DNA of 64,000 bases. Origin: Mytilus trossulus (taxonomy: Eukaryota > Mollusca > Bivalvia > Mytilida > Mytilidae). The stretch spans positions 67,958,283 to 68,022,282 of the forward strand of contig NC_086377.1 in the NCBI RefSeq assembly GCF_036588685.1. Direction: 5' to 3'. Of the stretch, positions 34,731-46,484 are shown in pieces. How positions within the stretch are numbered: the first letter of the stretch is position 1; every line of letters begins with the position of its first letter. The position numbers and the translations under genes are program-made. The notes under the pieces are model-generated. The model ran no database searches and was not told the origin of the DNA. It saw only the letters and a list, made by a program, of their open reading frames with translations.

Positions 34731-34955
34731 GTTGTCAATCAAAAACAAATCAAATATCTTGATGATGCCAGTTTCAGAGAATGTTTGCTTGAATCATAGC
34801 GATTTATCCCTATGAAAAGATACTTAGCTATATGCGTTGGTCTTTCTTTTTTATGAAACAAAGCAAGATCATTGTGAACAAAGAATGTATATGCAATATT
34901 ACATAAAGCGATATGTTTAATGCTTAATTGCATTTTGGTTTTATTCGGACATGAC

Positions 34956-35265
34956 AAACGTTTAATCCCGCTGCAAATGTTTGCACCTGTCCTAAGTCAG
35001 GAATCTGATGTACAGTAGTTGTCGTTTGTTTATGTAATATATACGTGTTTCTCGTTTCTCGTTTTGTTTATATAGATTAGACCGTTGGTTTTCCCGTTTG
35101 AATGGTTTTACACTAGTAATTTTGGGGCCCGTTATAGCTTGTTGTTCGGTGTGAGCCAAGGCTCCGTGTTGAAGGCCGTACTTTAACCTATAATGGTTTA
35201 ATTTAATTGTTATTTGGATGGAGAGTTGTCTCATTGGCACTCACACCACATCTTCCTATATCTAT
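34956..35265 (+). mobile_element. R1, full-length, insertion specific to unit I
   Basis: Unit I has 'ttcggacatg' + insert + 'taaaaaaaaattaagg'; unit II keeps the empty site 'ttcggacatgtaaaaaaaac' (53434-53453). The ~310-bp insert is the longest R1 here. It starts 'acaaacgtttaatcccgctg', contains 'cctgtcctaagtcaggaatc' and ends 'cttcctatatcta'. The target duplication is only 2-3 bp. Confidence 0.85.
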
Positions 35266-35276
35266 GTAAAAAAAAA

Positions 35277-35896
35277 TTAAGGTGGTATGGGTGTCTTCCT
35301 CCTATCCATCTTGGATTGTAAAAAACAGAGAACCAAAGGTCAAGATTTTCTTATTTATCGTAAAGTGTTATTTGTCAAGTTTGCAAAATTTAATGCAAGA
35401 ACACAGATATGTAATGTGAATTTACATTTAAAAGAATCAATTTATAAGAATATAACTTAAAAATATTAATATTTTTGCAAATAATGATTATTTTTAGTTG
35501 TTTAAAAAAAATGGCATTTTTTAAGGGGATGTAACTCAAAAACAGTGCATTTTCTGAAGGATTCTACATGGAATTTTCCTATTTTGTATTTTAGCTGGAA
35601 AAAACGTACTGTGACCCTATCTTTTCTTTTGATACTCTCAAAGCATTGTCTGAAAGCTATCTTTTTCTTAAGTTTTAACACTTCTATCATTTTGTTCAGT
35701 TTCTAATCACAAAATATTGTTTTTTCCTGTATAATCCATACAAAATGTGTCATTTTGTCACGTCCTGTAGCTTGAGAAAATACGCGGTGACCTATCATTT
35801 TCATTATATTTTTCAACATATATTAGTAGATACTACGTTTTGTCAAAGTATGAACAAATGCTATCATTTTTATTTTAGACCCCCATACCACCTTAA
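35277..35896. mobile_element. 620-bp MITE with TTAA target and 15-bp perfect TIRs (unit I)
   Basis: The ends are TTAAGGTGGTATGGG and CCCATACCACCTTAA, exact inverted complements. TTAA at both ends fits a piggyBac-type target site. No transposase is present. The unit II copy is at 53454-54064. Confidence 0.8.
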
Positions 35897-36112
35897 GTAA
35901 TTATCATAAATGCAGACTCTATTAAATTCCAATTTCTAGGATTTCATCAACCATCATTTGTTTTGGTATGTAGACAAAATAGTTCAATTTGGCCTATCTT
36001 TATTCTATGATATAATTTCCAGTGTTTTTTGTTATTCTTTTAACTTGAGTGTGAATGCTCTTAATGGATAAACTATTTATCAAGATCGAAACACTACGTT
36101 TGTTGTTGCCTC

Positions 36113-37373
36113 TTATTACGAGTGCATTTCTTTCTTACAAAAACGATAGAATCGGCTAAGCGCGCACATGTCTTGATCATTTGTTTCTAACATACGTTTG
36201 GAAAGTTTACCTAAACTTTGACAAACTATGCACTCGCTAAAAAGGCGTTTACAGTTTGTCGTTCATCGTTGTTAGTATATGGGCTACATTTGTTTCTAAC
36301 TTCAGCCTGATTAAACGAAGTATTTGTTTGAACTTTTGTAATAAGTCTGTTTACCAACAACATATGCATGCATTATTGAAAGTTCAAACAGGGTCAGTAA
36401 ATACTGATTAAACGATGTATTTGATTCTACTCTTGTAGCGTTTGGTAAACGATAACAAAGGGCACACAACGTTTAAAAATTTTTAGTTAGAAAAAAATGC
36501 ATCCTAAGAGTGCACTTCTTTCTTACACATACGATGCAAACGGCTAAGCGTGCAAATGTTTTGAACATCTGTTTCTAACATTCGCTTTCAAGTTTATATA
36601 AACTTTAACAAACTATGCACTCGCTAAAATGTGTCTACAGTTTGTCGTTCATCGTTTGTTAGAACAAACTCTACATTTTTTTCTAACTTCAACATGAACA
36701 ATTGATGTGTTTTACATTTGTAAATAGTCTGCTTACCAACTACTTGTGCATGCATTATTGAAAGTTCAAAAAGGGTCAGTAAACATTGATTAAACGATGT
36801 ACTAGTATTTGTTTCTACTTTTGTAGCGTTTAGAAAACAACAACAAACGCATTATTGAAAGTTCAAACAGGGTCAGTAAACACTGATTAAACGATGTATT
36901 CTACTCTTGTAGCGTTTGGTAAACGATAACAAAGGGCACACAACGTTTAAAAAATTTTAGTTAGAAAAAAATGCATCCTAAGAGTGCACTTCTTTCTTAC
37001 ACATACGATGCAAACGGCTAAGCGCGCAAATGTTTTGAACATCTGTTTCTAACATTCGCTTTCAAAGTTTATATAAACTTTAAGAAACTATGCACTCGCT
37101 AAAATGTGTCTACAGTTTGTCGTTCATCGTTTGTTAGAATAAACTCTACATTTTTTTCTAACTTCAACATGAACAATTGATGTGTTTTACATTTGTAAAT
37201 AGTCTGCTTACCAACTACTTGTGCATGCATTATTGAAAGTTCAAAACGGGTCAGTAAACATTGATTAAACGATGTACTAGTATTTGTTTCTACTTTTGTA
37301 GCGTTTAGAAAACAACAACAAACGCCACACAACGTTTACAAAAATTTGGTAAGAAAGAAATGCACTCTTAATA
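36113..37373. mobile_element. MITE array, three internal ~430-bp units (unit I)
   Basis: The left end TTATTACGAGTGCATTTCTT and the right end (reverse complement TTATTAAGAGTGCATTTCTT) are long TIRs with one mismatch in the part shown. The inside repeats head-to-tail: 'taagagtgcacttctttctt' occurs again near 36508 and 36980, and 'attattgaaagttcaaa' near 36371, 36749, 36850 and 37228. Unit II (54283-54714) has only one 432-bp unit. Confidence 0.8.
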
Positions 37374-38249
37374 AAATGTAGACGCATTTAAATTACTGCT
37401 TTATACTCGTAATTTATTTTCGTATATCATAGAGGCAATTTAACAGAATTACATTGTCACGTGCAACAATGTTATAGAAAGAAATATTTTATACAATTTA
37501 CCTAAATTTACCTAGCTGATGATGACGTCTATGAATATTCAGGAAATCTGTTTGGTTTTACTTTATATATTGCTCTTTCGCATTATACCATTTACACAAC
37601 AGATTAATTAACTTACCACACATTTATCATCGGTTTATATCGTTAAGAAAACAAATCTCATTGCATCCCTATGTAAGCTACTCATAATTGTTAATTTAAT
37701 ATGTTGTTTTTTTACTTTACATTTTATATCCTGTTTATAAAGAAATAAAAAGCTGAACTGGTGGTGTCCTGATTCATAAACAAATTAATAATCGCATGTG
37801 GCATTTCTTTGAAACGAAATTAAAATTCATCACACCTATAACGCATATCCCGGAAAATTTCTAATATAGGAATGCTATCATTAAATTGAATTGTTCTAAC
37901 GTGGGCCATGGCAAATTATAAGAACCAGCTGTTTGCATATAAATACACTATTTATGATACAAAATACTGATCCGTCACTAAAAATCCCTAGTTTAGGTAT
38001 CCAGGATTGTTTGTAAAACAGAAATATTAGCTTGTATCATCCAATACTGGCCTTATATGAACCTTATTACAAAAATAATCATAAATCAGTAATTTTGGTA
38101 ACTCAGAAAGGATTCTTTAATATATCATGTACAAATGATAGCAGTTAGTATTATTACGGACGGACTACAAAATGTTGTCTGCATCAATTTCGGGTGTCAG
38201 CATTTCCTATTTTTCCTGGCATTATTCAAAAGTGACAACATTTGTGCTT
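37374..38249. other. intergenic, nothing recognised
   Basis: Matched by 54715-55452 in unit II up to 'cagaaaggattctttaa'; after that the units differ completely. No exon or repeat structure was seen. Confidence 0.5.
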
Positions 38250-39600
38250 TATAATAAAATATTGAAAACAACACGTTATTAATTTCTTGCGTCCGAAGCG
38301 CTTTTCTGGATTTACCTTCATCAGGAACGCTCAAAGCCAAACATTTGAAATCCGAAGATGTATAAGTACCTAAACCGTTGAAGAGCTGTATGTAAAAAAA
38401 TACCTAAAATAAATAGCCAAATTCATCTAAAGCCAACTTTGCCTGAGGGAGTTAAAACCTTAGTTTCTTAATAATTTATAAATTTATAAACGGACAATTT
38501 TAGTAAAGTTTGTTAAATCATGTCAGTACCGAAATACTGACTACCGAGCTGATGTTACCCTCGGGGACTGATAGTCCACCAGCAGAGATATCGACCCAGT
38601 GATGTAAAATATTGAAAACAACACGTTATTAATTTCTTGCGTCCGAAGCGCTTTTCTGGATTTACCTTCATCAGGAATGCTCAAAGCAAAACATATGAAA
38701 TCCGAAGATGTATAAGTACCATCCGTTGAAGAGCTGTATGTCAAAAAATACCTGAAATAAATAGCCAAATTCATCTAAAACCAACTTTGCCTGAGGGAGT
38801 TGAAACCTTAGTTTCTTAATAATTTATAAATTTATAAACGGACAATTTTAGTAAAGTTTGTTAAATCATGTCAGTACCGAAATACTGACTACCGAGCTGA
38901 TGATACCCTCGGGGACTGATAGTCCACCAGCAGAGGTATCGACCCAGTGATGTAAAATATTGAAAACAACACGTTATTAATTTCTTGCGTCCGAAGCGCT
39001 TTTCCGGATTTACCTTCATCAGGAACGCTCAAAGCCAAACATTTGAAATCCGAAGATGTATAAGTACCGAAACCGTTGAAGAGCTGTATGTCAAAAAATA
39101 CCTAAAATAAATAGCCAAATTCATCTAAAGCCAACTTTGCCTGAGGGAGTTGAAACCTTAGTTTCTTAATAATTTATAAATTTATAAACGAACGGACAAT
39201 TTAAGTAAAGTTTGTTAAATCATGTCAGTACCGAAATACTGGCTACCGAGCTGATGATACCCTCGGGGACTGATAGTCCACCAGCAGAGGTATCGACCCA
39301 GTGATGTAAAATATTGAAAACAACACGGTATTAATTTCTTGCGTCCGAAGCGCTTTTCTGGATTTACCTTCATCAGGAACGCTCAAAGTCAAACATTTGA
39401 AATCCGAAGATGTATAAGTACCGAAACCGATGAAGAGCTGTATGTCAAAAAATACCTAAAATAAATAGCCAAATTCATCTAAAGCCAACTTTGCCTGAGG
39501 GAGTTGAAACCTTAGTTTCTTAATAATTTATAAATTTATAAACGGACAATTTTAGTAAAGTTTGTTAAATCATGTCAGTACCGAAATACTGACTACCGAG
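38250..39600. repeat. ~350-bp tandem array, nearly four copies, unit I only
   Basis: Each unit carries 'attgaaaacaacacgttatt', 'cgtccgaagcgcttttctgg' and 'tcagtaccgaaatactgact'. Unit starts are near 38261, 38611, 38959 and 39313 (periods 350, 348, 354); the last unit stops at 39600. A short minus-strand open frame inside (38541-38774) is part of the unit. In unit II this interval is replaced by about 1 kb of retroelement (55453-56440). Confidence 0.92.
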
Positions 39601-39830
39601 CATGAAATTGGTATTTACAATTCCCATTTTTATAGAACAAGCTCTATTTAATGAAATGGTGATTTTTCAACTGAGCATGGGGAAAAGCACAGCGTAGCAA
39701 AATCTAAAGTCTTGATGTATCTGCAAATTAAAATTGCAAAGATTGTGATCGAAGATTTGGCAGTAGATCCACATCATTTTAGAGTCCTTACACAACAGTA
39801 GCTTTGATATCGTATGAAGGCTTGTATAAC
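39601..39830 (-). pseudogene. N-terminal remnant of reverse-transcriptase element (unit I)
   Basis: It aligns with 56443-56670 of unit II, the start of the minus-strand reverse-transcriptase frame, but is cut off directly at the tandem array. It is not translatable without frameshifts. Confidence 0.6.
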
Positions 39831-41651
39831 ACAATATTTGCCCGCATCGAGTTACGCAGACTTAGTTTGAATTTAATATGAAAATAATATGACAGTATCA
39901 AATACCAGACAATGAGTGAACATGATATTTGATGAATTTTTTTTATGTTCTTAATAAAGATAAATATAAACATAAATATTATTTGATGTCAAATGTGTCC
40001 TTAAAAAAATTGAATTAATATTTATTTTCTAATAATTATCTAAAATATTTCATTTTATCTTCTAACCTCAGAACGATCTTCCAGCTAGCTGGCGAAAAGA
40101 TTGCAAAACGATGAGTGACATGTTTACATAATCTTACATTGGAAGGGACCAGCACAGTTCTGTACATTTATCCTATTTTCTATTGGACAACTTTGCCTGA
40201 ATCACAATTACATGGTTGGTGAAACCAACAGATGACAATGACCATGTCAAATTTTCAATCAGTATTTTGTTTGTTATTTTTCATTTTGATTCAAATTTTT
40301 TGGCTTCTCTTTGATTCATAGTTTTGAAGTCACTTGGTATCTTTCCATGGTTTTTTTCATTAAAATCCTGTAGTTAATGATGCAATGAATTGCAAACGGA
40401 AAACTTGTACATATAATTTATGGGCATACAATTCAGTTTTGATCCCATAATGAAAATTTTATGAACATTTGCAAATATGTTATTTTTTCCCTGATTAAAT
40501 CAAATATGTTATAAAAAAAAATATACCTTCATGTATCACTTATTAATTAATTGAAGTCAAATTGTCAGATATTTGCTCGAAATTCGAATTTGTGGACGTA
40601 TTTTTCCTTTCAACAGAAATGCATAATTTTACTGTTTTAAAAGGTGTTTTGTTAAATTAATTGTAATTTCTCTCTGATATAATTATCCTCTATTTTTTTG
40701 GTTTAGAAATAGCTTAAATTTATTAAATGTTCATGAATGTAGAAAAACGTCATTTTTTGCTGTATATTTATCAAATAAAAAAAATGTATTATTGTCATTT
40801 TTTAGAAAAATAGTACAAATAATCTTTATACGTAATCACGTAAACCCGTTTTCAAGTTAAATCAGTTCGAATAATAAAAATCAGTCGAAAATGCATCTTA
40901 CTTGGTTAACGTGTAGTGTCATGTTTTGTAAAGAAGATAAAGCTCTACTGAACGTATGACTGGATCTCCCAAGTTATCCGTCAACTATATAGTTTGGTAG
41001 ATTTTGGTACGCTTTTTTTCATTTTTATGTTCTATACGTTTCGTTTGCAGATTATTTTTTTAAGAGTTTGGGGTATTGAGGAATAAAAGAGCACTTCAAT
41101 TAAAAATGTATCAAATGCTTAAATTCTTGTTTTTCTTTCTTTTCATTTTGTATGGTTATTACTTATTACTATTAGGAATTTTAAAAATACAAAGAAGATC
41201 AGTAGATTCTTATGTTTCGCGTAGAAAGATTGGCAATTATTCAGCAATGACATATTACTCGCATATTTGTTTTTGCTGAACCTTTTGTGTTTTTTGTTGT
41301 TGTTGTTATCGTTCTTCGATAATGTTTTAATATCCTCTTGGTACGTTCTTCAACATATAAATTTCTTCTTAAAAGTCGGTAGTGTATAATGCGATGAATT
41401 GCGCACTGATAAACTATCAAGGTCATAAATACTGACCCAGCATGATACACACAAGGATATGAACAACACATCATCAAACAAATGATCATGCATGTTGCTT
41501 TCCCACGACACTCTCGGTTCTTTCATTGGTCATCAAAATTCTTTTTAGAGTGGCTTTTTATACAATTTGTCTTGTATTTTTTTATTACATCATTTACTTA
41601 TACTTAAGCAATTAGTTGTAAAAGTGTTAACATAATTATCTTTAACCTGTG
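39831..41651. other. intergenic upstream of the signal exon (unit I)
   Basis: Conserved with 56671-58567 in unit II, with scattered indels. Open frames at 41076 and 41241 are broken in unit II. It presumably contains upstream promoter sequence for the exon at 41710, but I recognise no specific site besides the TATA box. Confidence 0.45.
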
Positions 41652-41660
41652 TATATAAAG
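41652..41660 (+). promoter_or_regulatory. TATA box of the chimeric signal-WAP gene
   Basis: TATATAAAG, preceded by AACCTGTG, lies 58 bp before the ATG at 41710. It is identical to the unit II promoter at 58568-58576 that serves the one-domain lustrin gene. Confidence 0.7.
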
Positions 41661-41709
41661 ACGTTCCCCACCGAATACCAGTTACTTTACTGTTACCCTA
41701 CAGATCATC

Positions 41710-43373
41710 ATGTGGTCAATGTTGATAATGCTCAGTTGTGTTATTGGTTCTGTGCAGAGTCAAAGTATGTACAATATTTTCATAGAGGGGGAGATTATAT
41801 TATTAAGACATTTTATTTTTCTTTAATTAATATCTTACAATATATAATTCAGACATTTGTAACCTTGATGTGAAAAGCACAATCGTTACTTAAACGCTGA
41901 ATGTTTGTTTTTTTACTTTTTCTATCGTTTAAAATATTTTCATTTATGTTAATTGTAATAAAGCTAATTGGTAAGATACTAAAACATTAAAGGGGGGAAT
42001 TGCTTAATTTTCATATGATGGAGACAAATCTTTCAACCAGTTAAATTGAGGTCTGGAGCTGGCATGTCAGTAACTGCTAGTACTCCTTTGTTAATTTATA
42101 TATGTGGTTTTAATTTTGCTTTTGTGTTTATTTTCTTTATTTTATAGTTTGTCATTTGTTTATCATTACGAATTAATAATAATCATTGTAACAAATTGTT
42201 TGTTATTAAACTGCTCTTTTAGGGCGTCCTTGATTGACAATAAAAAAAAATATTGTATTGTATTGTATTGGATATTTACATTTTCCTTCGTTTCATCTGT
42301 TACCTATTCTGATATCGAGCTCGGACTTCGTTATAATTGAGTTTTACTGTGCGTATTGTTGTGTGTTTGTTTATTCTACATTGGCTAGAGGTATAGGGGA
42401 AGGGTTTACGTTGCACAAAACATGTTTTAACCCGCACTATTTTTGCGACTGTCCAATGCCATAAGCATCTGGCCTTTGTTAGTCTTGTATGGGTTTTTGT
42501 TCATCAAATTTTAGTTCATATGTTGCAGCTGAACTAGTGCACACGTTTTGTTAAGGGCCAAATGAAGCCCGCCTCCTGGTGTGGGATTTTCTTGCTGTAT
42601 TGAAGACCCATTTTAGTTATATATATTTTATTCCGCGAACCTAAATATAGATTTTCCGAGGCAAATTCAATGACGTAGGAAAATGACGTAATGCACATTT
42701 CTTTTCTTGTTTTCGGTGTATTTTTTCTCTTTTTTTGTTTTTGATGTATTTCACTAGTAAACTTTCTTGAATATTTCAACTAACGAAAACTAGCAACTGC
42801 AAAATTAGATGATATATTAAGTATTAAAACAGTGACCAGTTTGATATGTATCTTGAGCAACTACTAGAAATGTTTGCTTTTTTTAAATGTGGTAACCTAA
42901 TCTCAACGTTATTTTTTATAAATTTTCGATGCAAATACTATTCTTATATGATTACACCAATGCGCTCGTACACATGATTCTTGACCGTTGCAATTTTGTC
43001 CAATAAATATACAAAATTCAAAATTATGAAAACCTAAAAGTAAGGAAGGTCACAATAATCGTAATTTGAGGATTTACAAAACTAGCTGGTAGTTTTTGTA
43101 AGCGAATTTAGTCTACCGAAATGCATTTTTCAATTCATGTCTTTTGATTACAGTATATACTTTTACGACTTCTTCCACAGTTAAGGTAAACGTACTTTTT
43201 AATCTTTTTAAGAATTCTCGAAGCCTGGATTTTGTCCACTTGTACAACCGGGTTCTTTTGGTACTTGTGTTGAAGAATGCAGTGGTGACGACGGTTGTCC
43301 GGGTGATAAAAAATGTTGTTCAAACGGTTGTGGACATGTCTGTGAAGCTCCAACTGGCGGAACCAAATCCTAA
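41710..43373 (+). CDS. chimeric secreted single-WAP gene created at the duplication junction
   Basis: Exons: 41710-41764 and 43213-43373 (stop TAA), with a 1448-bp GTATGT...AG intron, phase 1; the product is 71 aa. Exon 1 ([18 protein letters not shown] plus one base) is the unit I copy of the lustrin-gene signal exon and is identical over 55 nt to 58626-58680. Exon 2 is the unit II copy of the Kunitz-WAP gene's WAP exon, changed only T to S and E to D. The eight WAP cysteines are at C26, C37, C41, C47, C53-C54, C58 and C62. The duplication junction (42609) lies in the intron. The acceptor tract (ctttttaatctttttaag) is more pyrimidine-rich than in unit I. The promoter, frame, splice sites and cysteines all look intact, but transcription is unproven. 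The WAP exon could alternatively be an unused leftover. Confidence 0.68.
42365..42608 (+). repeat. interspersed repeat holding the junction breakpoint
   Basis: 'gaggtataggggaagggttt', 'atctggcctttgttagtctt' and 'cctcctggtgtgggattttc' mark a dispersed repeat. It is cut at 42608 by the junction but continues uninterrupted past 59528 in the right-edge copy (59290-59610). The right breakpoint of the duplication therefore lies in a repeat. Confidence 0.6.
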
Positions 43374-44013
43374 ATAAATAATTAGTGTATGTATTATATT
43401 AATTTGATCTGCTCGTTATCAGAAAAAAAAATCACAAAAAACGGAAAATTTGTTAGGATATGTTCAAAATAAAATAAAAACATCCTTATTACGTTTGGTA
43501 AACAACGCCTTGTTCTAATTAGCACATAATATATTTGACAAATGCGTACAAACTTGCTGTTATTTTCATTATTGCCCTACTAAAATATATACATTTTAGA
43601 TGCTTACATAAATTACTATTATGTACTATTATGCAATCAACACATATTCATCCTGTCGCCGCGATATAGCATGTGTGTGCCAATGAGGCTTAAAGCAACC
43701 AACAATCAATCAATATATTCATCCTGCAATTGTTTTTAAATTTATTAGATATGAAAATGTAATGTATATACTTCATGGTGAAGAAACGGGAACAGCCAAA
43801 GTTTTCTGAAATACTTTTGTACGCTTCGACCTAAAACAAGTTTTATTTGTTCTTTTCGATTCGAAATAATTCCATTATGTCATGCTCACTAACGCTCAGT
43901 TTGATATATCGACAAAGATAATGTTTACACATTCTAAAACTAGCACGGAGCATGGCATGTAGGGATTATTTCTCAATTCAGATTTTTAAATAAAACACTT
44001 TTGAATTTTGTAG

Positions 44014-44114
44014 CAACCTGCCAAATCGGAAAACATCACCTTACATTGTTGTTAGGGCATGGTCCTAATCGTTAATTGTGTCCTCGGCGATGTTGGTGTG
44101 TGCTGTCGATGAAG
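44014..44114 (+). pseudogene. dead lustrin-type exon (unit II)
   Basis: Copy of 26190-26288. It keeps a TTTTGTAG acceptor-like start and 'ggtcctaatcgttaattg' but has an in-frame TAG and the same internal deletion. Confidence 0.6.
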
Positions 44115-44289
44115 TAATTACTAGTTAATATTTAAATAATAAAATGATTTTAATAAAACGAGTGTTGTTTCTTCATCAGTAATAGGAAAGATTATAGGTG
44201 GCTACCAACAGCAAACTTGACTTGGACAGTGCACAAAGCACAAGTGACGGATTTATATAGGAATGTTCTGGGAAACCAACTGTGGCCCT

Positions 44290-44775
44290 CTTCTTTTTCG
44301 ACTAATTCTTCATTTACTCATACAAGACTGACTTCATACTGGAACTTTATTTTCCGCTATATAGATGATGTTATCTCTCTAAATAATTCAAAATTGGTGA
44401 CTATGTTGAACGTTTCTATCCCCTTGAACTAGATATAATGTATACAAACGATACAGTTATATCTGTCTCATATCTTGAAATTGGCCATGAGGATCGGTTG
44501 ATGTGTTTGCCATTTGATTAAAACTTGCCGATTTGAATTTTCCTCGAAATGCAGTATTTTTGCGATATAACTTTTTTTAAACAAACATGTACGATAATGT
44601 TTCTACTTAATTTCATATCAGAATTTCCCTGATACTGGCTTTCTGCTCACAAGAAATCTTTTATACCGTGTGTTCCAAATGGTGGAAATCATTCCTTTGT
44701 AAATTTTACGGAAGCCATCACGCATTGTCTAACCATCATGGAATTTCCGTTTCACAGGTGATAGCTGATATCTTT
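44290..44775 (+). pseudogene. reverse-transcriptase relic (unit II)
   Basis: It retains F-R-Y-I-D-D-V-I-S-L-N-N near 44350-44385 and the C-terminal Y-G-I-S-V-S-Q-type region near 44735-44760, in different frames. Compared with unit I (26440-27075) it has lost about 150 bp in the middle. Confidence 0.65.
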
Positions 44776-46484
44776 CTTTTATCGTAACAACAATGCTGTT
44801 CACTTTTCACGAATATACCCTACCAAACAGCAAGCTATTAAGGACTTCAAAATGACTAGTGTAAAACCATTCATAAAGTAAAACCAACGGTCAAAATCAC
44901 ACAAAAACAAACGAGAAACGAAAAACACTCATCCACTAAATCAACAAACGACAATCACTGAATATCTTTTTCCTCTTAGTCATGACGTCATCATTTTATT
45001 TTCGATTTATGAGTTTGAATGACCCTCTGGTATTTTTCACCACTTTTTTCTAGCATATTCTCAACCTTCTACAGTGCATTTTGTTGTATCCTAACCATAG
45101 TAAATTCAATCCGAATGTTTATAGCCTTCAAAGCTTAAAAGACCTGTAAAGACTAGCACTGATAATTATAAAAAATGTATTATTAAACACTGGGTGATCA
45201 TCCATTTTTGCATCAATGCAGCAATTTTCTAAAAAGAACTGTTATCTAAAGTGAACCTTATCTAGACTCGTCTACGAGGGAAAACAGTTTTAATAATCTC
45301 CTATTCACGCACTTGGTTCTAACGCTCTAACATATTGACATATCAGTGACTTTAATGTCCGTCGTTTTGTACTTTAAAATCATAATAAAGTTGTGATAGA
45401 AGCATTTTGTTGGCTTAGATCGCATTGTAGCAAACACGATCGTCTGTTATAAACAATTGTACCAAATTCATAATCGGCCTAAATCAGATTATGCATTCGA
45501 ACGTAAATGGAGACGATAACCAAAAAGTAAAGTCACAAAATTACTGAACTCCGAGGAAAATGCAAAAGGGAAAGTCCCTAATCAAATGGCAAAACAAATG
45601 CTCAAATTCATCAAACGAACGGATAAATACTGTTATGTTTTTTGACTTGACACACACATTTCTTATGTAGAAATATGTGGATTAAACCTGGTTTTATAGT
45701 CAACATTACCTTCCATGATCCGATGAGAGTTTAAGCGATTTCATATAACTTGTCATACATATTCTCTGACCACAATGGTCAGAGGTGAGGTAAACGACAA
45801 GCGATCAATCATTGTGAAGTTCCCTGTTAAATTAATTTTGATTCGCGTACGGTCACTTATTTTAAACATATCAGAAAAATAAATGAGTAAGTTTTATCAA
45901 TTTTCAGACCATACCACAGCCGTTAGTTCTATTTTGATCTTGACATTTCTCTCACAGTTAACTCAGTTCAGTTCAGTATCTTTTTAAACATTCAAATTAA
46001 GATTTATTTGATCAGGTAAAATATCAACTCCTCATCAGGCATAGACAGATCACATTTGACTGCGAGCGAAGCATCTTAACTGAAATGTTTTGCTCTACAA
46101 CTTGACTGAAAGACTGAAAATAAGTGACTTTCCGATATGACGTTTCCTTGGAGTTCGGTATCTTTGTTATTTTACTTTATAAGAGCTATTCAGATCAACA
46201 TTTGTTTACTACATGTTGTTGAGCTTGAAATAGTATATTAACCCTTACGTAATTCAAAACTAAATGTGGTTACCCTATTTAATTTACGGTGGTGATGTTA
46301 TTTGTCTAATTCATGTTTTATATGAAATGTCATCAATCATGGCGTAAACAAACACGGATCTTAATGTCAATGTTGAAAACATCTTTCATGAATATTTAAC
46401 ACAAAGGCGTTAACATTATTTTACCTGTCAATATAAAGATAAGACGATCTCCCGGTTTTTTTTTGTCTCACCATACGCATAATA

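Larger units (their letters stand above)
24850..42608 (+). repeat. tandem segmental duplication, unit I (~17.8 kb)
   Basis: Unit I is homologous along its length to unit II (42609-59528), with only scattered substitutions where I compared them. The left edge reads ...ggatCATTttagtt (24850-24853). The I/II junction reads ...gaccCATTttagtt (42609-42612). The right edge of II reads ...gaccCATTgctgac (59525-59528). This is the three-point signature of a head-to-tail duplication with 4-bp microhomology. Differences include R1 and MITE insertions, one array contraction and one array replacement, listed separately. Confidence 0.93.

Noticed and set aside
34739..34957. 72-aa minus-strand open frame (…ALFHKKERPT…), echoed by ALFHKVERPT at about 18000
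   Set aside because: The shared words suggest a transposable-element remnant rather than a gene. No motif was recognised, and the frame lies next to a reverse-transcriptase relic.
38541..38774. 77-aa minus-strand open frame in the 350-bp array
   Set aside because: It spans a repeat unit boundary and exists only because of the tandem array.
41649..41873. 74-aa open frame identical in both units (also 58565-58789)
   Set aside because: It overlaps the signal exon in another frame, starts inside the TATA box, and is identical only because the duplicated DNA is.
43144..43377. 77-aa open frame over the unit II WAP exon
   Set aside because: It is a shadow in the wrong frame; the WAP frame has the eight-cysteine pattern and correct splice phase.
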